From NCBI RefSeq assembly GCF_022682495.2, contig NC_071397.1, positions 12,119,082-12,183,081 on the forward strand: a stretch of DNA of 64,000 nt, written 5' to 3'. The notes under the pieces are model-generated. The model saw only the letters and a list, made by a program, of their open reading frames with translations. It was not told where the DNA came from and did no database searches. The position numbers and the translations under genes are program-made. Of this stretch, positions 11,163 to 23,299 are shown one piece after another (the first letter of the stretch is position 1; each line of letters begins with the position of its first letter). The stretch is from Desmodus rotundus. Its lineage: Eukaryota; Chordata; Mammalia; Chiroptera; Phyllostomidae.

Positions 11163-12097
11163 CTGATCGCCTTTTTATACAATTGCAAATGTTGTAATAT
11201 CACTTCCTATAGAAAGAAATAGCAAGATCATTGGACCTTTTTTTAGGGCAGTAGATAAAAAATTTTATTATTGATGAAAATTTCCTTTTTTCAGCATCAC
11301 AACTTGCAATCAATGGTGCCATTGAATATTTTAAGACTGTCATTAGAAAGTTATTAAGTCTCTTTCATATGTGAACTGTAAGGCTGGGTAGAATTTCCCA
11401 TAGACTAGCTTCTAGCTTCACACAGTTTGAAACTTTTTCTCCCCCACGACCACACACTGCAATGATGTGTTCCATAGGACATGTCCACATAGAGCTAGGA
11501 CAGCTCTGTCTGCACTTCTGGGTCACGGTGGTCATTGCAGTGGGCAGTAGAAGTGCTCCCGCAAGTCATGCCTATCTTGGGAAGACAGGCCATGACTTCA
11601 TCGTAAAGTAAAGTGGCTATGAGATAGCTTCTCTCTGTCCATCTCTATGTCTCACTGACCCCAAATTAAATGTATCCCCAACTCTACTTCTATTTAATTG
11701 GATCCACAAAATTCTCACATTCTTCTATACTACCCAACCCATGGAGAAGATTGATGGAGGGAGAGCTGGAACACAAAGAGACGATGGTCTCCACATCTTA
11801 TTTCTTCAAATGCCACAAAAAATATAACCATGTGAACACATCAAGAGCCGCGCACCCCCCTCCCCCACCACAAGGCCTTGATCCCAAAGCTTGAATTTCA
11901 CTAGCTTCACGGAAAGTCCTTTTCTCACGTGTGTGTGTACAGGAGTGTCTCCACTACAGGAGTTAAGATGGTGTCACTGATGACAATGTGATTTTTCTTC
12001 CCTCAGGTGTGCTGGGGTTACAGAAGGGTTGGGGACCACAACTTTGGAGTTTATAAAATGCCAGTCTCGGTGCTCCATAGCTGGTGCCTTTCCAGCA
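11163..12097. other. Unassigned non-coding sequence
   Basis: About 0.9 kb with no recognised repeat, exon or RNA. It contains scattered short open frames only. Confidence 0.4.
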
Positions 12098-12266
12098 CAA
12101 GGGTTGGCAAACTTTGTCTGTAAAGAACCAGAGAGTAATTATTTTTACCCTTTGTGAGAAGTCTGCCATTGCAAGGAAAAAGCAGCCCTGGGCAATGTGC
12201 AAACAAATAACGGCTACATTCCGATATAACTTTGTTTAGAAAACAGGGGTAGTTTGCTGACCCCTG
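12098..12266. mobile_element. Non-autonomous hAT (Charlie-type) element
   Basis: It begins caagggttggcaaactttgt and ends tagtttgctgacccctg. The ends form an imperfect inverted repeat of the form CAGGGGTYGGCAAAC. The interior ('ctgtaaagaaccagagagtaattatttt', 'aaaaagcagccctgggcaatgtgcaaacaaat', 'ataactttgtttagaaaaca') follows the widespread mammalian hAT MITE with these termini. Flanking 8-bp duplications are no longer clear (ttccagca versus tccttaca). Confidence 0.8.
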
Positions 12267-13575
12267 TCCTTACAGTTCTCCCCAGAGCTGGAAGTTGCCT
12301 GTATTGAGAAAGAGTGGCTTCCATGGCTGCTCTGTGAGGCAGAGGCATTAAAGGCTGCCAGCATCTTTTGGTGACTCGGGGAAGGAGGGATTTAAAGGAA
12401 GAAAGAGAGACGGAATTTTTTGAGGGACAAGATCAATGTCTTCTTAGGTACACAGGTTTTATTCTCTACTTCTTCCGCCCATTTTAAAGTCACACATTTT
12501 GACATACAGAAGCAGACATGGAGTTCTTTTAGTCTAACTTGGGTCACCTCACTGGATGTAACTGAAATAGTCAGTTGAATTGGTTTTTCCATAAGTTTTT
12601 GAGAACTCCAGTACGCCTTCTGGCTCTGACCCTTGCCATTCAGATCCGCCACCGTTGGTCCATGTCTATTTCTACAGCATATGTGCTAACATTACCAACA
12701 TCTTAATTTTCCTTGGTTGAAATATTAGAATGATTAAGGTAAAGTTTCTCTATTATCTTCTTGAAAGAGGACTCACAAGGAAAACACAGAATTTTTTTTT
12801 GTTGTTTGGAAACTTCAAACTCTTTCACCAAATCACTGTGATTATTGTATACTTCAGAGTTAAAATTAGGAATAAATTTTAGTATTACTTTCCCTCTCTT
12901 CTCTTCCCACTCATTTTAACTGTGTTATAAGAAAGGACTTGATTAAATAAAGTGGAAGGCATCATGCTGCAATTTAAAGCATTTTGGAGTTCAGTTTTCC
13001 TCATATATACATTCTCTTTATTATATTATATTTCCACTCCCCCAATTAGATGTTTAACATCAGTAACAGATGCATATGTTACATCTAATGTACACTGATG
13101 GGATAATGTCCAATATTAGTCCAGGGAGCTCGCTAATGTTGAGCATAACTAGTATGAAAATATTTTATTTAACCCTTCAGGTATGAGCAATTCTATTTAC
13201 CAGCCCCACCGAGACAAGTAAACGACATTGCAATTGCGTTTCGGTTATGGCAAAAAGAGCAAGTCTTGGCTACCGGCGAGTTCATTCATTACAGAAAGTT
13301 AGTGATTGTAATTCTTACAGTTACAAAGTGTTTCATTTTTGTTTTTTGTAATTGCTTCCCTGGAAATTATTTGAGAAGACTTTATATTTCTCCAGTGAAT
13401 TGTACTGGATCTATGAGAAGGGGTGGGCCCAACGTTGCACTTTTGGTACGCAGTGAATTTGGGACAGTCTGCCTTCGGTATCCTGCCTGAAGGGCTTCCC
13501 CCGTGGAGTGTGAGCTAAGGTTCGGCGTGGCGATAGCACAGGGTAGTGAAGGGTAAACAGCAGAGCTTCTGAGTC
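12267..13575. other. Unique AT-rich sequence, candidate conserved block near 13255-13400
   Basis: No repeat was recognised. The stretch around 13255-13400 (with gattgtaattcttacagtta and 'ttgtaattgcttccctggaaattatttgag') is repeat-free and dense in homeodomain-like TAATT cores, so it could be a conserved enhancer. That is a guess from texture only. Confidence 0.25.
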
Positions 13576-13579
13576 ACCC

Positions 13580-13745
13580 TAGACCGGCCTAGCATCCTGT
13601 CTTGCCACTCTGATGGTGTGAATTTGGACAGTAAATTAATCTCTAGAACTTCTGTTTTCCATTCATGATTGGGAACAATAATACTCAATTTTTAAAAAGT
13701 TAAATGAGCTTATTATGTAAGAGGATTTGATAAGCTGTAACTTAC
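13580..13745 (+). repeat. MIR SINE fragment, diverged
   Basis: The order 'ctgtcttgccactctgatggtgtgaatttggacag', 'attaatctctagaacttctgttttccattcatgattgggaacaataatactc', 'aaagttaaatgagctt' follows the forward MIR consensus with many changes. Confidence 0.5.
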
Positions 13746-13789
13746 TTACTTAGGTTAGATATCTTCTCTCTACCTCATTTCTGTAAAAT

Positions 13790-13850
13790 AGTGGTTATTG
13801 ACTTTGGATATTATTAACACATTTGAATCACCTGGATAACTATTGATGCC
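13790..13850 (+). mobile_element. MER5-type hAT fragment
   Basis: The piece gtggttattgactttggata then 'tgaatcacctggata' matches the left terminus of MER5 elements. The rest is lost. Confidence 0.4.
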
Positions 13851-14700
13851 CTGACAGGAGCCAGATTAATAAAATCAAATAAATAATTGAAAATCTGACT
13901 GCTTGTCTCCGAGATCGTTTAACTGCCCCCACACCGAGAGTGAGCACACTGAACTGGGAATCTTAACGACGTTTCATTTGCCTGTGGAAATACGATGGAA
14001 GGAAGGGAGGGGTCTGTAATTACAGATTATATTTTCACAGCTCTTTTATATTACATTTTCCAGAGCTCTTTAGATATGTTACTGATTTTATTCTCTTGGC
14101 AACTTTAATTTTTTTTTCAGTGTCCAAAAGATTACACTGCTTGCAAAAGTTCACAGAGTGTTTAAAGACAGAACCAAGACTCACTCCCATGTCTTCAAAC
14201 TCCAACTCACCCCCAGTCGCAGACTTCTTATTAAACCACGAAGAAGACGCCCTGTTATCTGTTTTGTCAAGTGTTGCTTCCTCTAAGCAGACTGATGATG
14301 GCAGGAGGAGAGAGGCTGGCTTGTGTCTGACATGAAGTTACCTGCTCTGCGCCCTGGTGTCAAGCGCTGGTTTTCCAAACAGCTGGTAGATATGTCTCTC
14401 AGGGATGTCTTATCTGTAGCCTGAGAGCCCTGGGTAAGTGGTCCTTGGGTGGGTGACTTTCCACAGTAGAACAATATCCCTCAAAATCAGAGGACTAAGA
14501 TGGGATTGCCCATGTTTTATTGTACTGAATGTGGATATAAAAAACATAAAAACAAAACAAAAAACTGGTCATTGGCTATGAAGGTCATCTCAGTGAAGAC
14601 ATTTAACACCACTTCCAAAAAAGGCAGAACATGCTTTCTGAAAAAGAAAGAGTCTTTTCATGAAATAAATCCAACTCTAAGAGATTTTCCACCCTCCCTG
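13851..14700. other. Unique non-coding sequence
   Basis: Contains a palindromic homeodomain-like ctgtaattacagatta near 14021. The zone 14100-14190 has faint reversed-MIR character. Nothing firm. Confidence 0.3.
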
Positions 14701-14823
14701 TCTCCCTCCCTCTCTCCCTCCCTTCCTCCCTTCCTCCCTCTCTTCCTTCCTCCTTTCCTTCCTTCTTTCTTTCCTTCCTTCCCCCCCTCTCTCCCTCCCT
14801 CTCTCTCTTTCTTTTTTCTTCCC
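14701..14823. repeat. Polypyrimidine (CCCT/CCTT)n microsatellite
   Basis: 123 uninterrupted pyrimidines made of drifting CCCT, CCTT and CTTT units. Long mirror-like purine/pyrimidine tracts can form triplex DNA. The translated frames across it are low-complexity artefacts. Confidence 0.95.
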
Positions 14824-15811
14824 AACTCAGTGAAGTTGAATCCATGAGCAGACCTTTGAGGACCAGAAATGAAGCTCTCCATTCACCCTGGAAACACACA
14901 CCCCCTCATTTGGGTAGAGACCCCTGGGTAGGAGTAAATTAAACCTTTGTGTGTTTCTTAAGAGTCCCTGCGATCTGTATGTTTCCAAGAAATGTAAAGG
15001 ATTAAAAATACTAGTGCACCATGATATAAGCCAGCCTGAAGAGGAGTTGGGCCAACCAAGTGTTGAAATGTGCCCACTGAAAACAAAAAGGACCCACTCT
15101 CCTCTTCCCAAAGGAGGGGCAAACAACCCAATTGTCATGGAAAACACGCAGTTCCAGAGAGGTTCACTGCACTTGACAGCCTGGGAGGGCTCCTCGGGGA
15201 GGAGTCTGGGTGGGTCCCATCAGGAGAGGGTGGGGCTGTGTTGCTTGGAGAGCAGTGCTTGGAGTTGGCTGTTTCCCTTTGCAATGGGGAGATTGGGTTT
15301 CCCTCTGATTGTATTTAATGCTAGTGCAATCCCAGTTCGGCATGGATCACTTCGTTTGCTTCATGTTGCCCCACCCTCCTACCCGCACCCCTTCTACACA
15401 CTTAAACCTCTCCCAACAGTTCCCAGGAACTCCCCACCAAGCCCTGTAATCTTTAGTAGTCAGGACTATCTCTTGGGTCAGCTCCACCTTGCCTATGTGA
15501 GAGCAAGGGATAGGGAGGGGACACAGATTCCTTCAGTCTTTTGTGAAGACTGTTGGCATTCTGCAGAATCACTGAGTGCTACCCACGGACTGGCAGAGTT
15601 GGCTTTCCTTTCCTGGACGACTGCGAGACATGTTCCACTCTGAAACTACCGCATCAGAATGTGCTTTTTAACAAGACCCTCAGATCTTTTGTGTAGACTA
15701 GAGTCTGGGTGTTAAATGCCGCTGGTCTTGGCCTCTGCCCATAGCTGACATGTAGCTGATAGTTCTCAAAAAATTAAAACCATAATTCCCATGCAACTAG
15801 AGAGTGAGCAT
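14824..15811. other. Unique sequence with a 191-codon open frame of unknown meaning
   Basis: A plus-strand frame is open from a GTG at 14951 to the stop at 15641-15643; its first ATG is at 15068 (MCPLKTKRTHSP start), giving 191 codons. No domain, signal peptide or repeated motif is visible, and there is no sign of splice-defined exon structure. It is probably chance. Confidence 0.25.
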
Positions 15812-15890
15812 GATCAAAGATTTATTGAACACATCAGTCAGGAATTCTGCAAGATGCTAAGGCTAGTTTAAAAGAGAATAAGAGACGCAG
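15812..15890 (-). repeat. L2 LINE fragment
   Basis: 'agatttattgaacacatcagtcaggaattctgcaagatgctaaggc...gagaataagag' follows the reversed L2 3' end. Diverged. Confidence 0.45.
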
Positions 15891-16594
15891 CATATATAGT
15901 CAGTGAAAGAAATATTGCTGAAGTAAGATAGAAACTTCAGATATAAAATTAGTTAATGTCCTGCAGGACAATGCAGCCATAACCATTGAAGTTCTGTTTT
16001 CTATTAGGTAGACATACTTGCATCTCTGTCACATAAAAATTATATGCGGTTTATCTATCTCCCACAAATTAACATCTAACTTTACAAAAGTCTGGGCTCT
16101 TAATCAATATTAAACAGTAAGTCAAAAGGCTATATCATATTACTCTTAGGAAGGCTTATGAGATGACGCCTTAGTAAGACTCCAAAAGGGTGCTTAGTAA
16201 TTTTTTGCGTTATTTCCAAATTTTAGATAATCTTTCTTAACATCGAGTGTGACCAGAAGGATGCTACCAGCTTCCCCCTGCCACAAAGCATCTTCTCCTC
16301 TCACCTCCCTGGGACACACAACCCATTCAGTTCCCCTCACTGGAGTTCCTTCGTGATCAGAAAATAAGATTGAGGCACTCCCTCTAGGAAGCAACCGTGA
16401 AGACGCCTGGGGCTTTTCTGGGTCAGAAACCAGAGGAATGGCAGTCTTGTTCATTTCCCTTCCTTTTACGTGGTGACGTGGATTTCTTTTACTGGCCGAT
16501 TGCCATGTTAGATGTCAGACAGAGTCCAGCCCTCAGGAGAAAAATGCAAGATGAGCATCCACAAGGAGAAGGTGAATTAAAAAAAAAAAATCCA
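15891..16594. other. Unique non-coding sequence
   Basis: AT-rich on the left, more balanced after 16250. No repeat or exon was recognised. A 10-base-plus A run (16579-16590) precedes the SINE and served as part of its target. Confidence 0.4.
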
Positions 16595-16783
16595 GCCCTG
16601 TCTGGTGTGACTTAGTTGGCTGGGTATCGTCCCCCAAACCAAAAGGTCGCCAGTCTGATTCCTGGTAAGGGCAAATTCTTTGGTTGTGGGCCAGGCCCCC
16701 CAACCTGTGTTTCTCTCTCACATCATTGTTTCTCTCCCTCTCTTTCTCCCTCTCTGTAAACATAAATAAATTAAATATTTTTA
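16595..16783 (+). mobile_element. VES-type tRNA-derived SINE
   Basis: Forward copy: gccctgtctggtgtgactta (tRNA-like head), 'ccagtctgattcctgg' where the B box lies, 'ttctctctcacatcattgtttctctccctctctttctccctctctgtaaa' and an A-rich tail with aaataaattaaata. The flanks carry aaaaatccag on the left and aaaaatccaa on the right, consistent with a decayed target duplication of about 9-10 bp. Confidence 0.9.
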
Positions 16784-16871
16784 AAAATCCAATCCTCTGG
16801 GTAGTAAATTACTTTTGTAATGGTCAGAGTTATCCCAGATTTAATTATGTGGTATTTTAAAAAGTTTTTGC

Positions 16872-17395
16872 TAAATTTAGTGGGGAAACATTGGTTAATA
16901 AAATTAAATAGGTTTCAAGTGTGCATTTCCGCAATACATCATCTGTATATTGTATTGTGCGTCCACCACCCAAAGTCCCATCTCCCGTTGCCATATATTT
17001 GACCCCCTTCACTATTTCCCAACCCTCTTCCCTCTGGCAACCATCGTAATGTCGTCTGAGTCTGGTAGGTCTTGTTTATCTGTCTTGTTTGTTCATTTGT
17101 TGCTTTCCATTTTATATTCCATCTGTAAGTGAAATCAGTGGATCTTTTTCTGCCTGACTTATTTCTCTTAGCAGGATATTCTCAAGACCCATCCAGGTTG
17201 TCACAAATGGCAGTATTTCATCTTTTCTCATGGCTGAGTAGTATTCCATGGCGTCTTCTTTGTCCAATCATCTGTCAAAGGCACTTCGAGTGGTTCCATG
17301 TCTTGGCCTCTGTGAATAATGCTGCAGTGAACATGGGGGTGAATATTTAGAAGAACCTTTGGGTTATCGGGTTTACATTCTATAATATTGCTTTT
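16872..17395 (-). mobile_element. L1 retrotransposon 3' end, older subfamily
   Basis: Reverse-oriented L1 3' UTR and end of ORF2: 'ttggttaataaaattaaataggtttcaagtg', 'aatacatcatctgtatattgtattgtgcg', 'tccatctgtaagtgaaatca', 'gagtagtattccatgg' and 'ctgtgaataatgctgcagtgaacatggggg' follow the reversed consensus in order. It is a different and older subfamily than the 10.2 and 23.3 kb copies. Confidence 0.85.
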
Positions 17396-18960
17396 TGTTC
17401 TAACCAGCAAGCAGTTTGCAAATTTCATATGGGAATACAAAAGAACTAGATTTGTGTGTATATCTCTCAACTAAAAAGTTTTGTTAATTGAAAAGGAAAC
17501 AAAGAAAAGAACAAGGACCAGGGCAGGAACAGAAACCACAGTGAGCAGGTCTTATGAGAATCCGCCACACGAGCACCAGGATGCACGGGTAGCTGGAGTC
17601 TGCGGCCCATGGAGGGCAGACTGATGGAAGACTGGTGGGCGGGCAACCAATGAGGGGGACGCAGAATTGGTTTGCAGTCATTCAGACCTTGTTAACCAAC
17701 CACTATGTTCCGGGCATTGAACTAGCAAGATGAATAAAAATCATCCTCTGACTCAGGGGTGGTTTAGTCAAGCTTTTTTTAACTGGGGCTTTTAGAAGAG
17801 GCTTCAGGGGGCACCTGAAATTACAAGCACAATTTTGTGTTTGTTTTCATTTTTCTGGGGAGAGGGTCCATGACCTTAGTCAGAATTCCAAGGTGTTTGA
17901 GTCCCCAAACAGAATCCAAAGGCTTAGTAGAAATAAAACTTTAAGAAGAGGGCTCACAAAATTTGCATCATTAGCACCAGAGGCCAACAAGTAGGCAGAT
18001 TAGTCAAAATAGAATGTAAGACACGCCTATTTAGAAAGGTTTCTTACGGAAAGTCCCACAAGCCTCCCAGAGCTGACCCACAGGACAATGGACTTGCCTG
18101 AGCTGCTCTCACGGTTTACTGCTCCTTCTATCAGAAAGGTCCTCCTCTCTCCTCTCTGCTTTTCTGGGTTTCATCTATGGAGTCTTCCTAGAATTCTCCA
18201 GCCCTCGAAAGGTGCTTATTCCTCTGAACTCCTGTGCCCCCTGACCTGTCTGGCCTTAGGAATGGCTCACGTCTTTCTTTTCCGTGCACTGAAAGCACTT
18301 TTAGAGCAGCGGATGGAATACAGAGGGTATTCTTCCTTTGGGTCCCAACAGCATTTGGCTCAGTGCCACAAAATATAGCCTTTGAATGGTATGAGAATTT
18401 TATTTTTGGCTGACAGGCCCACTGTGTAGGTAAAGGGATTCTTCCTGGGATCCTACGGACAGAAACGGAAAATGGAGAAAGACGCAGAGAGAAACCAAAG
18501 GGAATGAAGCGGTAACAACTAGAAATCCCGCACTGTGATTACGGCCTCCATTGTGCTCCAGTCCTGACTCGAACCATTGCTTTTGCAAATTGTTTGGCAT
18601 CAAACATTTTAATGCTGCTTCAGGGAGGTGGGATAGAAAGTAAGTTAAAGAAAAATGGAGTTTGAAGAAGCAGAAACTGCAGAAAAGAGTACAAACGACA
18701 GATTCCAGAGAAAGGCAAGAAGCTGTGCAAATAAACAAAGACAAGGAGAAAGTTCTCCAGACAACATGGGCTCATCATTGTGCATGCGTTGCCCACAGCT
18801 ATGTTTGCGCAAATATATCAGGGGTATCAGGAATGTTATAATGATACTCCCTCACCCATGGTTCTCATTTTAACCACTGTAATAAGCAAACATACAGAGC
18901 ACATTGCTGGCTTTAAAGACTATAATTTTCTCTGAGGAGAAATATTGCAAAAAGGGAAAA
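17396..18960. other. Mostly unique non-coding sequence with a small L2 trace
   Basis: An L2-like reversed fragment lies at about 17690-17750 (accactatgttccgggcatt then 'gcaagatgaataaaaatca'). The rest, including short overlapping frames at 18088-18378 and 18400-18744, shows nothing recognisable. Confidence 0.4.
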
Positions 18961-18979
18961 AAGAGAGAGAGAGAGAGAA
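18961..18979. repeat. (GA)n microsatellite
   Basis: Nine GA units in an A-rich context. Confidence 0.9.
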
Positions 18980-21900
18980 GAAAACATGATATTTTGTTCT
19001 GTTCCTAAAAAAAGCATTTTTCCCCTTTTCTTTGCTGCTCTTTCCTTTCATTAAACTGTCCTTAAGTGCTTTTAGAGAAAACTAAGTAGGCCACAATTCT
19101 GGGCTGCTGACTGAATAATTATAAGTCTGGGAGGCTGTTGGGATGGCTAGAGAGAGGCCCGGGTCTCTTTCCTAAAATCCAGAGACCCGTGGGGACTGTG
19201 CCAGCTGTGGCTGGACGCCTCACGTTGAAACGATTTCTCATTTTGAAGGAAAATCAGGGACATTCTTATCCTTATTAGTCCTCCGAGAACTTGGGCCACT
19301 GCCAGATTTTATTGGAAAATTGCAACAAAAGAAATTAGAGATAGTGAGTTCTGCAAGGGTCTTATATTCAAAGGGTTACACTAGCAGCATATCGAAACCA
19401 GATTATTTCCAGATCAGCTCTGCTGTATGAACTCAAACATATTCTTTGCTTTTTAAATATTCACATCTCCTTCGACTGAGATTCTCATTGTTAACTATTG
19501 TGAGTTTCTGGGTAAGAAGTTGGTGTAAGATCACAATACGGAAAGTCACAAAAGAGAGATGATGGGTGGGTACTCTGCCACCTAGAGATTCAGTTCAACT
19601 GGACAAATATCTTTGTGTCTACTGGGGCCCAGGAGAGGGCTGGGCACAGGGCCAAGGTGGGGATACCAGAAAAGAGACCCAACCGGAGTCAGTACCTCCT
19701 ACCCACTGGGGGACAGGATAGAGATTTATGTGCTCAAGTAGAAAGTGGTCATTGCAAGAGGCCTGAGAAGGACCGTGTTTGATGCTTGAATCTCGCTGTG
19801 GTGTGAACGTCGGGGCTTCTGGGGGTGGCCCAACATGGAGAAAAAATATGGCCTCAGAAGCCAGACACACCTGGCTGGCACTGTACCTTAGGTTTTGCTC
19901 CTTGTTCGTTGTTACCTACCCTTTCTTGGTTTCTGAAATGAATGGCCTATAGCAGAGGATTTCCAAGTCCCTTCTTATTCTAAAATTCAGAGATCCCTCA
20001 TTTTCTAGTAAGTTTTCTGCAATTGTTACGGATTTGCCCCAGGTGCTAAGTGTAACTCCAAGGTGGGGGCAGGGGAGAGACTTGCGGCAGGTGTGTTTCC
20101 TCTCTGTGTTCCTCTCTCTCCCAGGACTCATGTGTCCCAGCATGCCACCCCGACAGTTCTTAATGTGGGGTCCTCCTGTGCCAGAAGGAAAACTACTGGG
20201 GGTGGGGGCATTACTGTTAGAAATGTGAAAGAAAACAAGTCATAGTATTATTTAAATTTAACAGGGTAAACTGTGACATGTGTTTTGTATGTCTTTGTTT
20301 TCTGACAGTGTAAAGATCACAAATATTAAAGTCAGGAAACTAAAAAGGAAAGGAAAGAAAAGACCATCTCAAGAAAAGACCCTCGGCTGAGTTAGACCGT
20401 GTCTCTCCCTCACCCCAGCCACCCCCCGCCCCCATTTTTGTTACTCAGCGTCTCTGTAACATGGTAGTATTCCTCCCAAGAGACACCTTATTCTGCCACT
20501 AATAGAGAAATACCTTCTCACTTCATTAGGCCCTGGATTTGCATTGTGATTAGAGTTTCAAGGTTTCTAAGTTCTGTTGAACTTTTAAATTCTTTCCTCT
20601 GGGCCCTTGGGGTTACATGTCCATTCTAGACCCAATTCTCATGAAGCCCTGAATGCCAGAGGTACAGCTGTGCTTCTTTAAGCATTTCCACCATGCTGGC
20701 CCCACAGCACGAAGTGAATGTCGAGAGTCCTTGACCACCAAGGAGAATGGCCCCGAGCTTGGGGGGCTGGTCCGGGTTAGAGACTGATTTGGAAACTTTT
20801 CATTTGCGTGAGGAATTTCCATAAGCTGTCACAAATTTGAACAACCAGTATACGCAAAGTTGAAAAATGATTGGATGTGGATATCTCGTAGTGTTAAAAA
20901 AAAAAAAAAGTGGTGCTTAAATAGAACAAGAATGAGGTTGCTCAGTGCAAAGGTTCTCTCCCCTCTTCCTCCTGCCGTGATCTTCGGAAAGCATAACGCG
21001 GCTGACTGTGCACAGGAGCCTCAGCTGAAGCCTTAACCCTAACCCTCCCTGGCCCAGAGCGAGCCTGAGGTCCTGTCCCTGGCCAGGCACAGGGAGACAA
21101 GCGTCATGCCTCCTGTCAAGTGGAGGGGGGGGTGTCCATCTCTACATCTCATTTTTTCCCATACCAATGAGAGGGCAGGGAACCCATTAAAATCTCCAAA
21201 GGGGCAGTCTCTTCAGCCTTGTTATCAAGTGCTGCCTCCACACTTCTCAGTCCCTCTCTTTCTGCTCTCTTTCCAAGAAGCACTTTTCACCCAAGACCCC
21301 CTCTTTATAAATGTCAGGCTGGCTTCTCTCATTGTTCTCGCACAAAGAGCTCCATGAAAGGGGGATTGGGGTCATATTTTATTCCGCTTGGCAGGGTTCC
21401 CATGCGAGCTGTGGAGTGATTCTCTCCATGTTTTACAAGGGGGCATGGAATTATCTTGCTGGGTCCCGCAGGTTGCACGGGAGAAAAGACAGAGCTCACA
21501 TGCTTTGTACAGAGAAAGCATTTGATGAATGCTTATTGGATGCATAAACTCAATTAATGACCTTCCTTTTATACTTCCTTTTGCATTAATAATGTTCGGA
21601 GGTGAGAGGTAGTGGCAAAAGGAGTCCACATTTTACCAAGCACCTTTCTGTGCTTTTTGTTGGCTCAAACTTGAGTCTACCCCAGGCAGAATTGTTGCCA
21701 AACACTGTCCCTTTGGTACCACCTGCCTACACCTTCTAGCTCTTTCTGGCACAGCCCTCCCCAGTCAAGGAGAGCATTGCCCCCATCAGCCCGTCACCAT
21801 GTCTGAGTTTCTGTTTCTACTTACACCTGTTCCATCAGTGTCAGTCCAACCTTGCTGAACTGTAATGTATCACCTGAGTTCTTCCTCCTGGAATAATACA

Positions 21901-22199
21901 TTTGCATTTAATAGGAGATTTAGAAGATCCAGTGCTGTCACTCCCAGAGGTGGCTTCGGTATAAGGAATTTGGCAGTGGGAATTTAACAGCAGAGATAAA
22001 TTATAATAATACATCTAGTAAAATATAGTATACCTCTAGTTGGTTATGAATAATATTTGAAGGGTAAATAAAGGGCAACTAGCTAATGTAATAAAGTAAT
22101 TTGAGAGATAATATACGTGGATTAATATAATGCTGCCCATGTCATATATTTGCATCTTCCACAGTGCTCTTCAATGGTCTTGACCACTTTGGTTGAAGT
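18980..22199. other. Unique non-coding sequence, 3.2 kb without a recognised repeat
   Basis: No transposon or exon was recognised. A 13-A run lies near 20897-20909, and the zone 21950-22130 is AT-rich. Open frames at 21106-21629 on both strands overlap and look like chance. The long repeat-poor stretch may reflect function or merely my limits in naming very old elements. Confidence 0.35.
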
Positions 22200-22720
22200 A
22201 GAAAATTCTTAATACAGAGCTTCCCAAATCCCCATATCCCCAAGTTCCGGTACTCACAGCCTCATGCAATCCCCTTCCCTTGAGTAATTTGCTTCTAGCC
22301 AGTAGAATACTGCAATGTTGCTCAGGTTATGTGATTAGGTTAAAAAAGATTGTCACTTCCTTCTGGTTTTGATGAAGTGAGTGGTCATGTTGGAGAGGCC
22401 CAGATGGCCAGGAACTAAGAGCAGCCTTCGGCTAATAGCCAGTGAGGAACCCAGGTCCTTGGTTCAACAACTCTTAAGGAACTGAGGGCTGCCAACAAGC
22501 ATGTAAGCTTGGAAGCAGCTCCTCCCCCCATCGGAACCTGAGATCAGACCTCAGCCCCAGATGACACTGTAACTGCAGCCTTGTGAGACATCCTGAGGCA
22601 GAGGGTCCAGCTGGCCTGTGCCCAGACTCCTGCCCCACGGGAGCTGCGAGATAATAAATGTGTGTTGTTTCAAGCTGCTAATTGTGGTCATCTGTTATGC
22701 AGCAACAGAAAACTAATCCA
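22200..22720 (+). mobile_element. MLT1-type LTR (ERVL-MaLR), diverged
   Basis: Recognised from its right half: 'ggctgccaacaagcatgtaagcttggaagcagctcctc', 'ctgtaactgcagccttgtgagacatcctgaggcagaggg', gagataataaatgtgtgttg (polyadenylation signal of the LTR) and the terminal 'tgttatgcagcaacagaaaactaatcca'. The left boundary is approximate. No internal retroviral sequence is attached, so it is a solitary LTR. Confidence 0.75.
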
Positions 22721-23084
22721 GGGGCCTTTTATCCCATTTGTCCTCCAAGTTGTCAGCCTTCCCCAACGACATTTTAAATGGAATTAGCTCTGGGAAAAAT
22801 GCCCAAGACTGAGAGCTGAGTGATAGGCCAGGTCTTGGAGAGTTGTTCCTCCCCACCTTGTCTTCCTCCTCAACAAGAAACTTCATAGCACTTGCCAAAC
22901 TTCTCAGTCTCTAAAACCTTATGGTTCTGACTGAATAACTGAACTGCAGCTGGGAAGTCCTTGCCCTGTGCCTCCCTGCCTGAGTCTACATTCATGTCCC
23001 CACAAAGGTCCACGTTGGTCCTTAGGGATATCCTTCTCCCCATCCACCTTAGCCTACGTCTGAAGGAAATGCCAGTCCCTCCAG
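22721..23084. other. Unassigned non-coding spacer
   Basis: No recognised repeat or exon between the LTR and the next hAT element. Confidence 0.4.
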
Positions 23085-23266
23085 CAGTGGGTGTCAACCT
23101 TTGGTTCGTAAATCACCTCATAGGTTTGTTCAAACAATAGATTTGAGCCTTAGCCCTAGAGAGCCTGATGCAGGGAATCTGAAAAGGGGTCCAGGAATCA
23201 TAATTTTAACATGTCCCCAAAGGTTCTGTTGGTTATGGCGAAGTCCCAGGCTTGAGAAACCCTGAC
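23085..23266 (+). mobile_element. MER5-type hAT-Charlie element
   Basis: Starts cagtgggtgtcaacctttgg and ends 'ggcttgagaaaccctg', the imperfect terminal inverted repeats of MER5 elements. The interior has 'gagagcctgatgcagggaatctg' and 'ccaggaatcataattttaacatgtccccaaaggttctg' in the expected order. Diverged. Confidence 0.7.
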
Positions 23267-23299
23267 CTACAGTCCCAAAGACATTTCAGAAAGTTTCTC

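Noticed and set aside
11225..11660. Possible processed pseudogene (tract beginning tttttttaggg)
   Set aside because: No coding similarity on either strand and no A-tail with flanking duplication.
21030..21048. Telomere-like ttaaccctaaccct
   Set aside because: Only two hexamer units, far too few for an interstitial telomeric repeat.
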